From positions 137,479 to 201,478 of the forward strand of contig NZ_LOHF01000008.1 in assembly GCF_002158995.1 (NCBI RefSeq): a DNA stretch of 64,000 nucleotides. Reading direction: 5' to 3'. Made by a program: the position numbers and the translations under genes. The notes under the pieces were generated by a model. The model searched no databases. It worked only from the letters and a program-made list of their open reading frames with translations, and was not told the DNA's origin. Below are positions 1 to 8,544 of the stretch, in pieces. This DNA is from Pseudomonas caspiana (GTDB lineage: Bacteria; Pseudomonadota; Gammaproteobacteria; Pseudomonadales; Pseudomonadaceae). Position 1 is the stretch's first letter. Every line of letters begins with the position of its first letter.

Positions 1-66
1 CGCTGGTTGATGGGCACGGTACTGATGGGCCTTGCCGTGCGGATGTTAATTGATGGGCGGCGGTAA
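1..66 (+). CDS. C-terminal end of a LysE/RhtB-like exporter (partial)
   Basis: An open frame enters at base 1 and stops at TAA 64-66, giving 21 residues that end in LIDGRR. The stretch is hydrophobic with a terminal basic pair and contains G-x-x-L-M-G-L-A-x-R, which resembles the last transmembrane helix of LysE/RhtB amino-acid exporters. Everything upstream lies outside the window. The family call rests on a short tail only. Confidence 0.45.
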   Translation, partial: RWLMGTVLMGLAVRMLIDGRR

Positions 67-100
67 AGTAGCCGCGCAGCCTTCAAAGCTGAATACAGTT

Positions 101-202
101 CTGTAGGAACTCACCGAAGGTACGAGGCCAGCGATGACGGTTTGTCTGACACACCGCTATCGCTGGCCTCGTACCCTCGGTGAGCTCCTACAGCTCCTAC
201 AG
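101..202. repeat. REPIN-type inverted repeat
   Basis: Left arm ctgtaggaactcaccga and right arm tcggtgagctcctacag enclose a second complementary pair, gtacgaggccagcgat against atcgctggcctcgtac. The right end carries an extra copy of ctcctacag (194-202). The layout is that of a Pseudomonas REP doublet. It lies downstream of the partial gene and downstream of the convergent lipoprotein gene. Confidence 0.85.
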
Positions 203-216
203 CTCCTGCCGCGTTC

Positions 217-1611
217 TTACTTCACCGACTCAATCCGATAATCGCTGTAATAAAACCGGTTCTTGTCTGTACTGGCCTGGAAGAAATACCCGTAATCGTT
301 CAGGTAGTAAACGTGGTTAACCCGCTTGTACTGATCCCCTTCTGTGCTGCAGGACAAAGCTTTGGCTGTACCGGAAAGGGCGGCGTTGAGTTCGCTGGCA
401 TTCAGTTCGCGTTCGACTTTGCAGTGGGTGGTTTGAGGCTTGCCCCCGTATTTCCCGACCAGGCTGCTGACCGTTGTCTGGGTGGAGGTGTGGCTAACGG
501 TTTCGCCGACCGGCAGGGTTTTCCAGTTGCCGCTGAAGCTGAGTTGGCTGGTGGATCTGCTGTCACTTGCACCATTAACGGTGAAGTTTGTTTTGGACAC
601 CAGTGGGAGCAGACCGCGCCAGCTGACTTGTTGGTTGTCATAGCCTTCAGCGCGTGAGTTGATGCTCAATTGACCACTCGACTTATCGGTGCTGATAAAG
701 CGCTCTTCACTGGCGGTGCCGCTTTTGCCCTCGAAGTTTGTGGTGCCTTGGGTGCGCACGTAGTTGAGCGTTTGCCGGGGTTGGCCAAGATCAAGTTGTT
801 TGATCGCGTTCAGTACGGATGGCTGCACGGCTTCCAGCTTGATCACCAAAGGAGCCTTCTGGCGCGGCTTGAAGGTATCCAGCGCGGCGGTTTTTTCCGC
901 GTTGCCACACGCCAGGGCGAACAACGCCTGATAGTCAGCATTGCTGCCTACGATCTGCTCGGCGGCGGGGGATGCAGTCACCCGCCCATCGGTCACCCGG
1001 TTGTTTGCGTCCAGATCGTAACCCGCAAGCATTTTGTAGGTGCCCGCCGCGCAGGACACTGCAAACTGCTCGCGCTTCTGCGCATAAGGGGCGTCATAGG
1101 GCACGTCAGTGAGTACGGTGGGGCTATCGAAGGCGGCCCAAAAGCGCACTTCGCCGTTGACTGTTTTCACGCTATTGCGGTCAAGCAATGTCCAGTCTTC
1201 GCGGTCGTTGGTTTTCACCACGCGCCAGTCGGGTTTGGGTGTCTGTGCGCAGGCCTGCGTGAACGTCGGGTTGGCCGCGAGCGAAGGATACAGCGTCGGC
1301 GATAACTGTCTGGCTGCGCTGTAGTTGACGGACCCCGCCGGATACGCGCGTTGAGTGCCATGCACATACAGAAAATAGAGCGTGGGCGACGAGCATGCTG
1401 CCTCGAACATACCGGTAACAGGCACCGTGTTAATGGACTGCGGCACGGCAACCTGAAAGGTCAACGCATCGCCTTCACGCATGATGCTGTTCTGTATCAG
1501 CGGCTGACCCATGGTGGCTTGCAGCCCACGTTCGGCGTTATGGGAGTTGGTGGCGCAACCTGCCAGGCTGACGACGCCACAGACAAGCATGACTTGAGCA
1601 ATAAAACGCAC
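217..1611 (-). CDS. large lipoprotein of unknown function
   Basis: 464 residues starting at an ATG. The N-terminus is a lipoprotein signal peptide with lipobox LAGC and modified Cys19, so the product should be anchored in the inner or outer membrane. Around residues 125-165 there is a segment of the type W-R-V-V...D-W-T-L-L-D...V-R-F-W-A-A-F-D-S-P, which recalls surface-adhesin-E-like proteins. Paired cysteines later in the chain suggest periplasmic disulphides. I do not recognise the full-length family. It is a single gene, convergent with the gene at the window start. Confidence 0.75.
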   Translation of the reverse strand: MRFIAQVMLVCGVVSLAGCATNSHNAERGLQATMGQPLIQNSIMREGDALTFQVAVPQSINTVPVTGMFEAACSSPTLYFLYVHGTQRAYPAGSVNYSAARQLSPTLYPSLAANPTFTQACAQTPKPDWRVVKTNDREDWTLLDRNSVKTVNGEVRFWAAFDSPTVLTDVPYDAPYAQKREQFAVSCAAGTYKMLAGYDLDANNRVTDGRVTASPAAEQIVGSNADYQALFALACGNAEKTAALDTFKPRQKAPLVIKLEAVQPSVLNAIKQLDLGQPRQTLNYVRTQGTTNFEGKSGTASEERFISTDKSSGQLSINSRAEGYDNQQVSWRGLLPLVSKTNFTVNGASDSRSTSQLSFSGNWKTLPVGETVSHTSTQTTVSSLVGKYGGKPQTTHCKVERELNASELNAALSGTAKALSCSTEGDQYKRVNHVYYLNDYGYFFQASTDKNRFYYSDYRIESVK

Positions 1612-1691
1612 GGCTATCTCTCAGATTCCATTCGGGATGTTGCAGTGTCGATGGGGCAGCACAATTCTTCAAGTGATAAGCGCTGTCAGGC

Positions 1692-1955
1692 TCAGTGTCC
1701 ATGCACGGTCCATGCGACCAGCCGGGCAACCATCGGCCTTACAACCAGCACGCAGACGAAGGCTGCGGGCATTGCCACTCGATAGGCATTCATCACATTC
1801 CTCAGGTAATCTTCGTCGAATCCAAACTCCGCCAGGGTGATCACCAGGCACATCAGGAACGCCATGATAGTTGCCATGTAGAGCGCAAAAACGTAAGGCG
1901 TTGCGCGTTTTGGAAAGCGAAGACGCAGGCTGGTTTGGCTCGTTCGAGCTGTCAT
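1692..1955 (-). CDS. DUF2798-family small membrane protein
   Basis: 87 residues with a basic N-terminus (K/R-rich, residues 10-17) and two hydrophobic helices (about 20-42 and 58-82) joined by an acidic loop. The layout F-A-L-Y-M...F-x-M-C...V-x-P-x-x-R-x-V matches the two-helix DUF2798 family of inner-membrane proteins. Function is unknown. It is divergent from the LysR gene at 2085, with 129 bp between them, so that regulator is a plausible controller. Confidence 0.7.
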   Translation of the reverse strand: MTARTSQTSLRLRFPKRATPYVFALYMATIMAFLMCLVITLAEFGFDEDYLRNVMNAYRVAMPAAFVCVLVVRPMVARLVAWTVHGH

Positions 1956-2084
1956 CGGTTAACCTCTTGGATAGTCTGGCGGTAGCCGGAGCCGCTAACC
2001 TAACAAGCGGCGGAATATGCGGGTAGCCAAGCGGCGCTTGAATCACTCATAAGTAAAGTCAACGAATAGGGCGCCAAAGATTCG

Positions 2085-3011
2085 ATGGATATTCTGGGTT
2101 TGATTAATACCTTCATCCGCGTGGTGGAAGCGGGCAGCATCGCCGCGGCAGCACGTGCCCAGGGGATGAGCGCCGCCGCAGCGAGCCAGAGCATTACCCG
2201 GCTGGAAAAACATCTGGGCACGCGACTGCTGTCGCGCACCACGCGCAGGATGGCACTCACCGAAAGCGGTACGCGTTACTACGAAAAGGTGCGGCACATC
2301 CCGCGCGATATCGAACTCGCGTCGCAAGCCGCAGCCGTTGCCACCGAACCTCAAGGGCGGCTGTGTATTGCAACCACGGCGGCGTTTGGACGTCATGTAC
2401 TGGCGCCGCTGATGCCCGCGTTCAAGGCCGCCTATCCGCGTATCAGTGTCGAGTTGATCAGTGCCGACCGGCGTGTCGATCATCGGCTGGAAGGTGTGGA
2501 CGTCAGTATCCGAATCCAGGCGCAACTCAGTGATCAGCTGGTTGCCCGCCATATTGCTTCGCTGCCTTTTGTTTTCTGTGCATCGCCCGCTTATCTTGAT
2601 CGCGCCGGAGTGCCTGTCACGCCTGACGATTTGAAAGCACACGCCTGCCTGGTGTTTCGCTATCCCACCGACGGGCGTTTTCTGCCGTGGAATTTCATAC
2701 TCGGGGGCAAGCGTTTCGAGGCGAAGGTCAATCCGGGTTTTGTCTGTGATGACATCGACATGCTCACGCAGATCGCCCTGAATGGCGGCGGCATTGCGCG
2801 ACTGGCCAGCTTTATTGCGCAGCCGCATATCGCCAGCGGCCGACTGCTGCCGCTGTTCGAGTCAGAAAGCCGCGGCGCTGCGGCGGCTGAGTCTGAACCG
2901 ATGGATATTTATGCATGTGTCACAGAACGGTCGGCATTGAATGCGAAGGTACGTGCGTTCATTGAGTTTCTTGAGGGCGCGCTGCAAGGTGGCTCGACTA
3001 CGAGTAAATGA
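2085..3011 (+). CDS. LysR-family transcriptional regulator
   Basis: 308 residues. Residues 1-60 form the winged helix-turn-helix, with the typical A-A-x-x-x-G-M-S-x-x-A-A-S-Q-S-I-x-R-L-E-x-x-L-G-x-R-L recognition stretch. The remainder is a two-lobed substrate-binding domain of usual length, of the subgroup close to DsdC/AaeR-like regulators that often sit beside membrane or oxidoreductase genes. It is divergent from the DUF2798 gene. The ATG at 2085 puts the helix-turn-helix at the normal distance from the start. Confidence 0.85.
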   Translation: MDILGLINTFIRVVEAGSIAAAARAQGMSAAAASQSITRLEKHLGTRLLSRTTRRMALTESGTRYYEKVRHIPRDIELASQAAAVATEPQGRLCIATTAAFGRHVLAPLMPAFKAAYPRISVELISADRRVDHRLEGVDVSIRIQAQLSDQLVARHIASLPFVFCASPAYLDRAGVPVTPDDLKAHACLVFRYPTDGRFLPWNFILGGKRFEAKVNPGFVCDDIDMLTQIALNGGGIARLASFIAQPHIASGRLLPLFESESRGAAAAESEPMDIYACVTERSALNAKVRAFIEFLEGALQGGSTTSK

Positions 3012-3087
3012 AAGTTGGGTGATCAGAACTCGTAATAAATGTGGCGTTCTACTCATTTCCCGCCAAGCGTTTTGGCGTGCGGTAAAC

Positions 3088-3192
3088 ACGTGACCTGTAG
3101 GAGTGAGCTTGCTCGCGATCGGGTTTTTTCTGTTGATAAGTTATCGACTGACGTAATGCTATCGCGAGCAGGCTCACCCCTACAGGTCACGT
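3088..3192. repeat. REPIN-type inverted repeat with extended arms
   Basis: Outer arms acgtgacctgtagg (3088-3101) and cctacaggtcacgt (3179-3192) are complementary beyond the usual ctgtagg/cctacag core. Inner arms gagcttgctcgcgat and atcgcgagcaggctc pair as well. The element fills the gap between the LysR gene and the esterase. A longer frame from 3039 runs through it, which shows that the upstream part of that frame is not coding. Confidence 0.85.
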
Positions 3193-3236
3193 ATTTCAAA
3201 CCGAAGACTATGCATCGTTCGACAGGAGGCCACACA

Positions 3237-4214
3237 TTGGATCACCACGAGCTTCAGGCTTTTACCGAGCATGAAGTCGCAGAAATGCGACGCTTCAATA
3301 AAAAGCTCGGCTGGTTACCGCGTTTTCGAATCCGTAATCGCTTGATGCCTCGTGTAATTCAAACACTCTTGCGAGCGGGGCAAATCGGCGGCGCGAGCAA
3401 GCTGGCCAAGCATGGGCAGCAGGCTGAAAAAAGATCGGTGGGTGTCGACGGCGTATCGGTGCCCGTGCGGATCTTAAGGCCCAAAGGCCAGGCAAAAGGC
3501 GTGGTGTTTGATATCCATGGTGGTGGCTGGGTTATCGGCAACGCGCAAATGAACGACGACCTTAACCTCGCCCTGGTGAAGGCGTGCGATGTCGCGGTGG
3601 TTTCGGTGGACTACCGCCTTGCGGTATCAACGCCTGTTGAAGGCTTGATGGATGACTGTCTTTCTGCCGCGCGCTGGCTATTGAGTGCTGCCAATGAAGA
3701 ATTTGCTGATTTACCCGTGATCATCATCGGTGAGTCGGCGGGCGGGCATCTGGCGGCGGCGACGCTGTTGCGGCTAAAAGCCTGGCCGGATTTGCTTCGG
3801 CGGGTAAGCGGGGCAGTTTTGTATTACGGCGTTTACGATCTGACGGGCACTGCGAGTGTGAGGGCCGCAGGCCCTGAAACGCTGGTGCTGGATGGCCCGG
3901 GAATGGTCGATGCATTGCGTCTGCTTACGCCTGATATCAGCGACGAGGAGCGCCGTCAGCCACCGCTATCGCCTCTGTACGGCGACCTCACGGACATGCC
4001 GCCGGCGCTGATGTTTGCCGGTGAACTGGATCCGCTTCTGGACGACACCGTGCAGATGGCTGATCGATGGGCGAAGTCGGCGGATGTTGAAGTTCACGTG
4101 ACACCGATTTGTGCGCATGGGTTTATTCATTTTCCGACGGCGATGACGGGACGTGTTCTTGCGCGCAGCCATCAGTGGATCACGGACCGGATCGGCGCGG
4201 TGACCGGTAACTGA
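3237..4214 (+). CDS. alpha/beta hydrolase, hormone-sensitive-lipase (esterase) family
   Basis: 325 residues. The start is set at TTG 3237, which has a perfect AGGAGG (3224-3229) seven bases upstream; the ATG at 3210 has no such site. The oxyanion-hole motif HGGGW is at residues 94-98 and the nucleophile elbow GESAGG puts Ser at 167. Asp265 (GELDPLLDD) and His294 (CAHGF) complete the triad. The family hydrolyses short acyl esters in the cytoplasm; the substrate here is unknown. A REPIN lies immediately upstream. Confidence 0.88.
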   Translation: MDHHELQAFTEHEVAEMRRFNKKLGWLPRFRIRNRLMPRVIQTLLRAGQIGGASKLAKHGQQAEKRSVGVDGVSVPVRILRPKGQAKGVVFDIHGGGWVIGNAQMNDDLNLALVKACDVAVVSVDYRLAVSTPVEGLMDDCLSAARWLLSAANEEFADLPVIIIGESAGGHLAAATLLRLKAWPDLLRRVSGAVLYYGVYDLTGTASVRAAGPETLVLDGPGMVDALRLLTPDISDEERRQPPLSPLYGDLTDMPPALMFAGELDPLLDDTVQMADRWAKSADVEVHVTPICAHGFIHFPTAMTGRVLARSHQWITDRIGAVTGN

Positions 4215-4244
4215 GTACCTGCCCGCGTCTGGCTTGGCAGGCCC

Positions 4245-5123
4245 TTACGCTGAGAGGACTTGCTGTAAATGCGCCACGGCTTCATCAACGAAGGTGCTGA
4301 CGGCGAGGGGGATTTGCTTGCGGCTGGGGAAGACGATGAACAGGTCGTTGTTTTGCTGGCCGTAGTCCGGTAGCACTTCTACCAGGCGGCCACTTTTCAA
4401 ACTCTGGCGCAGGACCGATTCGGGCAAAAAGCAGATACCCAAGCCTGCGAGCGTTGCTTTCAACTGAGCTTGTGCGGTGCTCGCACAGAGTCTTCCCACG
4501 ATATCGACTCGCGCTGGCCCGGTTGCGCTGGCCAGATTCCATGATGTCTGGCCGGAGGGGTGAGGGAAGCACACGCAGTCATGATGCCCCAGTGCATGAA
4601 TGTCCTGCGGCACTCCCCGAGCCGCGAGGTAAGCGGGGCTTGCCGCGAGCAGGCGGCGACCTGTTTTGACCTTTCGGGCAACAAGGCTTGAGTCAGGCAT
4701 AGCGCCGGCCCTGAACGCCAGATCGATGCCTTCAGCGATCAAGTCATTGCGTTGATCGCCCAGCAGGAAGTCCAGTTGGACCCTGGGGTATCGAGCCAGA
4801 AAATCCGCCACGAAATTCATGTCGAACAATTCGAAAAAATCTGCGGGTGCCGCGACCCTGACTCTACCGGCAGGCTCCTGGCTGCCGTTGAGCAGCTCGC
4901 TGCTGATCTCTATCAGTTGGGTGATCTGCGCGGCGCTTTGCTCATACAAGGATTTGCCCGCATCGGTCAGTGTCAATTTGCGGGTTGATCGATGAAGCAG
5001 CCTGGCCCCCAGGTTTTCCTCCAACTGCTTGATGCGACGGCTGAGTGTATTTGACGGTGCGCCGATACGCCGTGCTGCGCCAGCGATGCTCCCGGCATCG
5101 ACTACTTGGATGAAAATTGCCAC
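4245..5123 (-). CDS. LysR-family transcriptional regulator
   Basis: About 292 residues from GTG 5123. The helix-turn-helix (GSIAGAARRIGAPSNTLSRR) comes earlier than usual, and upstream codons (I-D-L-N-D before V-A-I-F) continue the family pattern, so the true start may be a few codons upstream at a rare start codon. The remainder is a standard LysR effector domain. It is divergent from the pirin gene and probably controls it; this gene order is common in proteobacteria. Confidence 0.83.
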   Translation of the reverse strand: MAIFIQVVDAGSIAGAARRIGAPSNTLSRRIKQLEENLGARLLHRSTRKLTLTDAGKSLYEQSAAQITQLIEISSELLNGSQEPAGRVRVAAPADFFELFDMNFVADFLARYPRVQLDFLLGDQRNDLIAEGIDLAFRAGAMPDSSLVARKVKTGRRLLAASPAYLAARGVPQDIHALGHHDCVCFPHPSGQTSWNLASATGPARVDIVGRLCASTAQAQLKATLAGLGICFLPESVLRQSLKSGRLVEVLPDYGQQNNDLFIVFPSRKQIPLAVSTFVDEAVAHLQQVLSA

Positions 5124-5283
5124 ATCGTTCAGGTCGATTATTGTATTAAGCCAAAAATGGATGAGTCCAAATCGATTGTAGCGACTAATCAGCGGGATGC
5201 CGACTCCCTACCATGAGCGCACGCAAACAGTTGCTGCCTGTCCGGGCGGAGCAACGTTCACTCATATTCAAGGAGTCAATTAC

Positions 5284-6168
5284 ATGAATGCATCATCGGT
5301 CGTTAACGCAGTCACTCCTCGTCCGATCAGCCATCGCACCACGGGTACTGGCCATGGTCCGATCGTCCGGCTGATGAGCCCGTCGGACTATGGGCAACTG
5401 ATCAAGCCGTTTGTTTTTCTGGATTTGGTTGAAGGTCCGAAGTCGTTCCTCGGCAGCATGCCAATGCATCCGCACTCCGGTATTGCCACGGTCACCGTGA
5501 TCACTGAGGGCAATGTGCATTTTGATGATCCTGAGGCAGGCCGCGGAACGATTGCCTACGGTGGGGTTGAATGGATGCGTGCCGGTGGCGGCGTGTGGCA
5601 CGGCAAAGAAATGTCGGCAGGCACTTCAGATCGGATTCAAGGCTTCCAGCTCTGGCTCGCGTTGGGGCCGGAACTTGAAAACGGTTCTGTTGATAGCCAG
5701 TACCTGGAAGCCGACGCAATGCCCACTTCGGGTCTGGCGCGGGTGATTGTGGGCCAGTACGAAGGCGTGCAGAGTCCGGTTCGCGCGCCTGAAGGCATCA
5801 ACTATTTGCTGGTGACTATTCCTGCCGGTGAGTCCTGGACCTACACGCCGCCGCAGGGACATGAGTCGCTCTGGATGAGCCTCAGTCGCGGCTCGGTCAG
5901 CTCGCCAGATCCAATCGTGGCAGGCGAAATGGTGATTTTCGAGCGAGGCAGCCAGGTCGTTACGCTTGAGGCCGGGCAAGCAGGTGCGACCTTTGTCCTC
6001 GGTTCGGCCGCGCCTCATCCTTATGACCTGAAACTCGGCTACTACTCGGTGCACACCAGCGAGGAAGCGCTGCGTGCCGGTGAAGCAAACATCGCTGAAA
6101 TCGGGAACCGACTGCGTCAGCAGGCGCAATCTCAAGAGAGTTCGACTTCGGTTCCGGTTTTTAAATAG
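5284..6168 (+). CDS. pirin-family bicupin
   Basis: 294 residues. The start is ATG 5284, with AAGGAG 5271-5276; a longer frame begins at 5197 but lacks a ribosome site. The N-terminal cupin has the pirin metal site: MHPHSG gives His62 and His64, and WHGKE gives His106 and Glu109. The C-terminal cupin (about 170-270) is the usual second domain. Bacterial pirins include quercetin dioxygenases and modulators of central metabolism; the substrate cannot be told from sequence. Divergent from a LysR gene. Confidence 0.88.
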   Translation: MNASSVVNAVTPRPISHRTTGTGHGPIVRLMSPSDYGQLIKPFVFLDLVEGPKSFLGSMPMHPHSGIATVTVITEGNVHFDDPEAGRGTIAYGGVEWMRAGGGVWHGKEMSAGTSDRIQGFQLWLALGPELENGSVDSQYLEADAMPTSGLARVIVGQYEGVQSPVRAPEGINYLLVTIPAGESWTYTPPQGHESLWMSLSRGSVSSPDPIVAGEMVIFERGSQVVTLEAGQAGATFVLGSAAPHPYDLKLGYYSVHTSEEALRAGEANIAEIGNRLRQQAQSQESSTSVPVFK

Positions 6169-6202
6169 GGTCAGGGGTTGATGCAAGCTGATGCTTTAAA
6201 CC

Positions 6203-6239
6203 TGCGCGTAACCGGCCGATGGTCGACCGGTTACGCGCA
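6203..6239. terminator. strong hairpin between convergent genes
   Basis: tgcgcgtaaccgg (6203-6215) and ccggttacgcgca (6227-6239) are a perfect 13-bp inverted repeat around an 11-base loop. It lies between the 3' ends of the pirin gene and the convergent aldo/keto reductase. There is no long T run on either side, so it may protect ends rather than terminate on its own. Confidence 0.6.
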
Positions 6240-6256
6240 ACGTTGATCGCCTGCGG

Positions 6257-7138
6257 TCAATCCGCGATGGCGTTCAGCTCTGCCATGATTTCATCCGACA
6301 GAACCAATTCGCTCACTGCAAGATTCTCTCTTAAGTGGATGACCGAGGATGTGCCGGGGATCAGCAGAATGTTAGGTGAGCGGCGTAACAGCCATGCCAG
6401 TGCCAACTGCTTTGGCGTCACGTCGAGTCGCTGTGCGACCGTCGACAGTGCCGACGATTGAATCGGTGTGAATCCACCCAGTGGGAAAAACGGCACGTAG
6501 GCAATTCCGTCACGGGCCAGCTCGTCGATCATGGCGTTATCGTGTTGGTGGGCGATGTTGTAAAGGTTCTGCACGCAGACGAATTTGGTCAGCTTCCGCG
6601 CTTCGGCGACTTGCGTGGGCGTGACATTGCTGATGCCGATATGGCGAACGAGTCCTTGCTGCTGTAATTCCGCAACGGCGCTCAATTGTTCTTCGATCGA
6701 ACCTTCGGCTGGTCCCATTGCGCTGAACATGATGCGCACATTCACTACATCCAGCACGTCCAGGCCCAGATTGCGCAGGTTGTCGTGTACAGCCTGGGTC
6801 AGATCTTTTTTCGACGTGGCTGGAATCCAGGAGCCGTCTTCGCCGCGAACGGCGCCCACCTTGGTAACTATCGTGAGGTCATCTCGGTAGGGATGCAGTG
6901 CTTCGCGAATAATCTGGTTGGTCACATGCGGCCCGTAAAAGTCGCTGGTGTCGATGTGATCCACGCCAGATTCGACAGCCTCACGCAGGACTGCCACCGC
7001 GGCTTGACGATCCTTGGGCGGACCAAACACACCGGGGCCTGCCAACTGCATTGCGCCGTAACCGATTCGCTTCACCTGGCGGTCGCCGAGATTGAACGTG
7101 CCGCTTTTGTTGCCTCTTTTGTTTAAAGCATCCGTCAT
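6257..7138 (-). CDS. aldo/keto reductase
   Basis: 293 residues from ATG 7138. An upstream ATG at 7207 would run through the operator and is rejected. It has the AKR (alpha/beta)8 barrel layout: Asp63 and Tyr68 in HIDTSDFYG, Lys93 in VTKVG, and the NADPH phosphate-binding end IPGTSS near the C-terminus. The usual catalytic His is replaced in D-V-V-N-V-R (Asn133), as I recall for some members of this AKR subgroup. It probably reduces aldehydes or ketones with NADPH. Divergent from a TetR gene that likely represses it. Confidence 0.85.
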   Translation of the reverse strand: MTDALNKRGNKSGTFNLGDRQVKRIGYGAMQLAGPGVFGPPKDRQAAVAVLREAVESGVDHIDTSDFYGPHVTNQIIREALHPYRDDLTIVTKVGAVRGEDGSWIPATSKKDLTQAVHDNLRNLGLDVLDVVNVRIMFSAMGPAEGSIEEQLSAVAELQQQGLVRHIGISNVTPTQVAEARKLTKFVCVQNLYNIAHQHDNAMIDELARDGIAYVPFFPLGGFTPIQSSALSTVAQRLDVTPKQLALAWLLRRSPNILLIPGTSSVIHLRENLAVSELVLSDEIMAELNAIAD

Positions 7139-7177
7139 ATCTATCGCTCTTGCTTTGCGTGAGGAAAAACTATGATA

Positions 7178-7191
7178 TGAAGGAACCTTCA
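7178..7191. promoter_or_regulatory. candidate TetR operator
   Basis: TGAAGG-AA-CCTTCA is a perfect 6+2+6 palindrome in the 72-bp gap between the aldo/keto reductase and the TetR gene. Size, symmetry and position fit an operator through which the TetR protein would repress both genes. Confidence 0.6.
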
Positions 7192-7210
7192 GGTTTTGAA
7201 TTCGCATTCC

Positions 7211-7849
7211 ATGAGCACAGTCAAACCGTCACTAAAGCCAAGAAAATCAGCCGTTCAGGCCCGATCCGTCGCGACGGTTGAGGCGCTTCACACGGCTACC
7301 CTTCAGGTTTTGACCCAATACGGGCTAACCCGCTGCACCACCACGCGGGTTGCCGAGCGGGCTGGAATGTCGGTTGGCAGCGTCTATCAGTACTACCCGA
7401 ATCGCGACGCGCTGCTGGCTGCGGTGCTCGAAAAGCATCTGCAGGAAGTTGTCGACACTGTTGAGCTCGCCTGCGGTCGATGCCACGGTAAAACAGTGGC
7501 CGAAATGGCGTCGGGTTTTATTGTGGCGTTTCTGGCCGTCAAACTGCGTGATCCGGTGGTGTCGAAAGCGCTCTACGCCATCGCAGCAGAGCGGGGTGGA
7601 GCCGAACTGGTCGCCCGCATAAACGCCCGTATGCTAGTCGCGATGACGACCATGCTGACCACGGCGTCTGACGCCCATTTTGATAATCCCGCCTTGATTG
7701 CCTCGATCTCGCATACGGCAGTGGTCGGGCCTGTACGTGCCTTGCTCGAAGGGCATGGCAATCCTGACTTCGAGACCTGCCTCGAAGAGCAGTTGACCTT
7801 GATGTTGACGGCCTATCTTCAAGCTCATCAGAGCGTTAAACGCCCATGA
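7211..7849 (+). CDS. TetR-family transcriptional regulator
   Basis: 212 residues from ATG 7211; an in-frame codon at 7196 overlaps the operator region and is less likely. Residues 20-70 form the TetR DNA-binding domain (T-T-x-x-V-A-E-R-A-G-M-S-V-G-S-V-Y-Q-Y-Y-P-N). The C-terminal ligand domain is of standard length. It is divergent from the aldo/keto reductase, with a palindrome between them. Its stop overlaps the next start (ATGA), so it is co-transcribed with the GNAT gene. Confidence 0.87.
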   Translation: MSTVKPSLKPRKSAVQARSVATVEALHTATLQVLTQYGLTRCTTTRVAERAGMSVGSVYQYYPNRDALLAAVLEKHLQEVVDTVELACGRCHGKTVAEMASGFIVAFLAVKLRDPVVSKALYAIAAERGGAELVARINARMLVAMTTMLTTASDAHFDNPALIASISHTAVVGPVRALLEGHGNPDFETCLEEQLTLMLTAYLQAHQSVKRP

Positions 7850-8340
7850 AGCCTTTTCTAATTCGTGAATTAACCCCAGCCGACACCGAAGCACTGCTGG
7901 CCTTTGAAGTGCGTAACCGTGAGTGGTTTGAATCGCACATTGATGCCCGCGAGCCTGACTTCTATTCGTTGCAAGGTGTCGCAGAGCATATCGACTGCTA
8001 TCTCGCCGACTTCGCCATTGGCGTCTGGCATCCATTTGTCATCGAGGATTGCAGTGGGCGAATCGTCGGACGCGCAAATCTCAAAGGCATCAGTTCGTCA
8101 GGCCAGACTGCGGAGGTTGGTTATCGAATTGATCAGGAGGCGTGCGGGCAGGGGCTGGGGACACTGGCGTTGAAGCACCTGATTGAGCAGGCAAGGGCGC
8201 GTTGGGGGCTTACGCAACTGGTCGCTTATGTCTTCGAGGAAAACCTTGGCTCCAGGAAAGTGCTTGAACGGTGCGGGTTCCGGCTGGAACCGCAGATGGG
8301 TGACGATACTGCTGAGTGCCGGTTTGTTCTTTTGGTTTAG
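7846..8340 (+). CDS. GNAT acetyltransferase, RimJ/RimL type
   Basis: 164 residues. The acetyl-CoA-binding core is visible: VGYRIDQEACGQGLGTLAL (motif A, Q/R-x-x-G-x-G/A), followed by the typical V-x-x-x-N-x-x-S-x-x-V-L-E-R-C-G-F motif B. These features are shared with RimJ/RimL N-acetyltransferases of ribosomal proteins and of small amines. Translation is coupled to the upstream TetR gene by a four-base overlap. Substrate unknown. Confidence 0.85.
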   Translation: MKPFLIRELTPADTEALLAFEVRNREWFESHIDAREPDFYSLQGVAEHIDCYLADFAIGVWHPFVIEDCSGRIVGRANLKGISSSGQTAEVGYRIDQEACGQGLGTLALKHLIEQARARWGLTQLVAYVFEENLGSRKVLERCGFRLEPQMGDDTAECRFVLLV

Positions 8341-8368
8341 CCGGATCTTACTATGGCAAACCTGGGGC

Positions 8369-8461
8369 CTGTAGGAGCTCACCGAGGTTACGAGGTCAGC
8401 GATGGCGGAGTGTCAGACAAACCGCTATCGCTGACCTCGTAACCTCGGTGAGCTCCTACAG
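8369..8461. repeat. REPIN-type inverted repeat
   Basis: ctgtaggagctcaccgaggt and acctcggtgagctcctacag are complementary ends. The inner pair acgaggtcagcgat and atcgctgacctcgt makes a second stem. It closely matches the repeat at 101-202 in sequence class. Confidence 0.88.
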
Positions 8462-8544
8462 TCAGTAGTATTTTTCTCATAAGCGTGACTGGAGGCAATC
8501 AGCCTCGACGGGCCAATAAAAAGACCGGTGCTCAGTTATCGCTA

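Noticed and set aside
3039..3236. N-terminal extension of the esterase through a REPIN
   Set aside because: The extension is a palindromic repeat, and a perfect AGGAGG-TTG start lies downstream.
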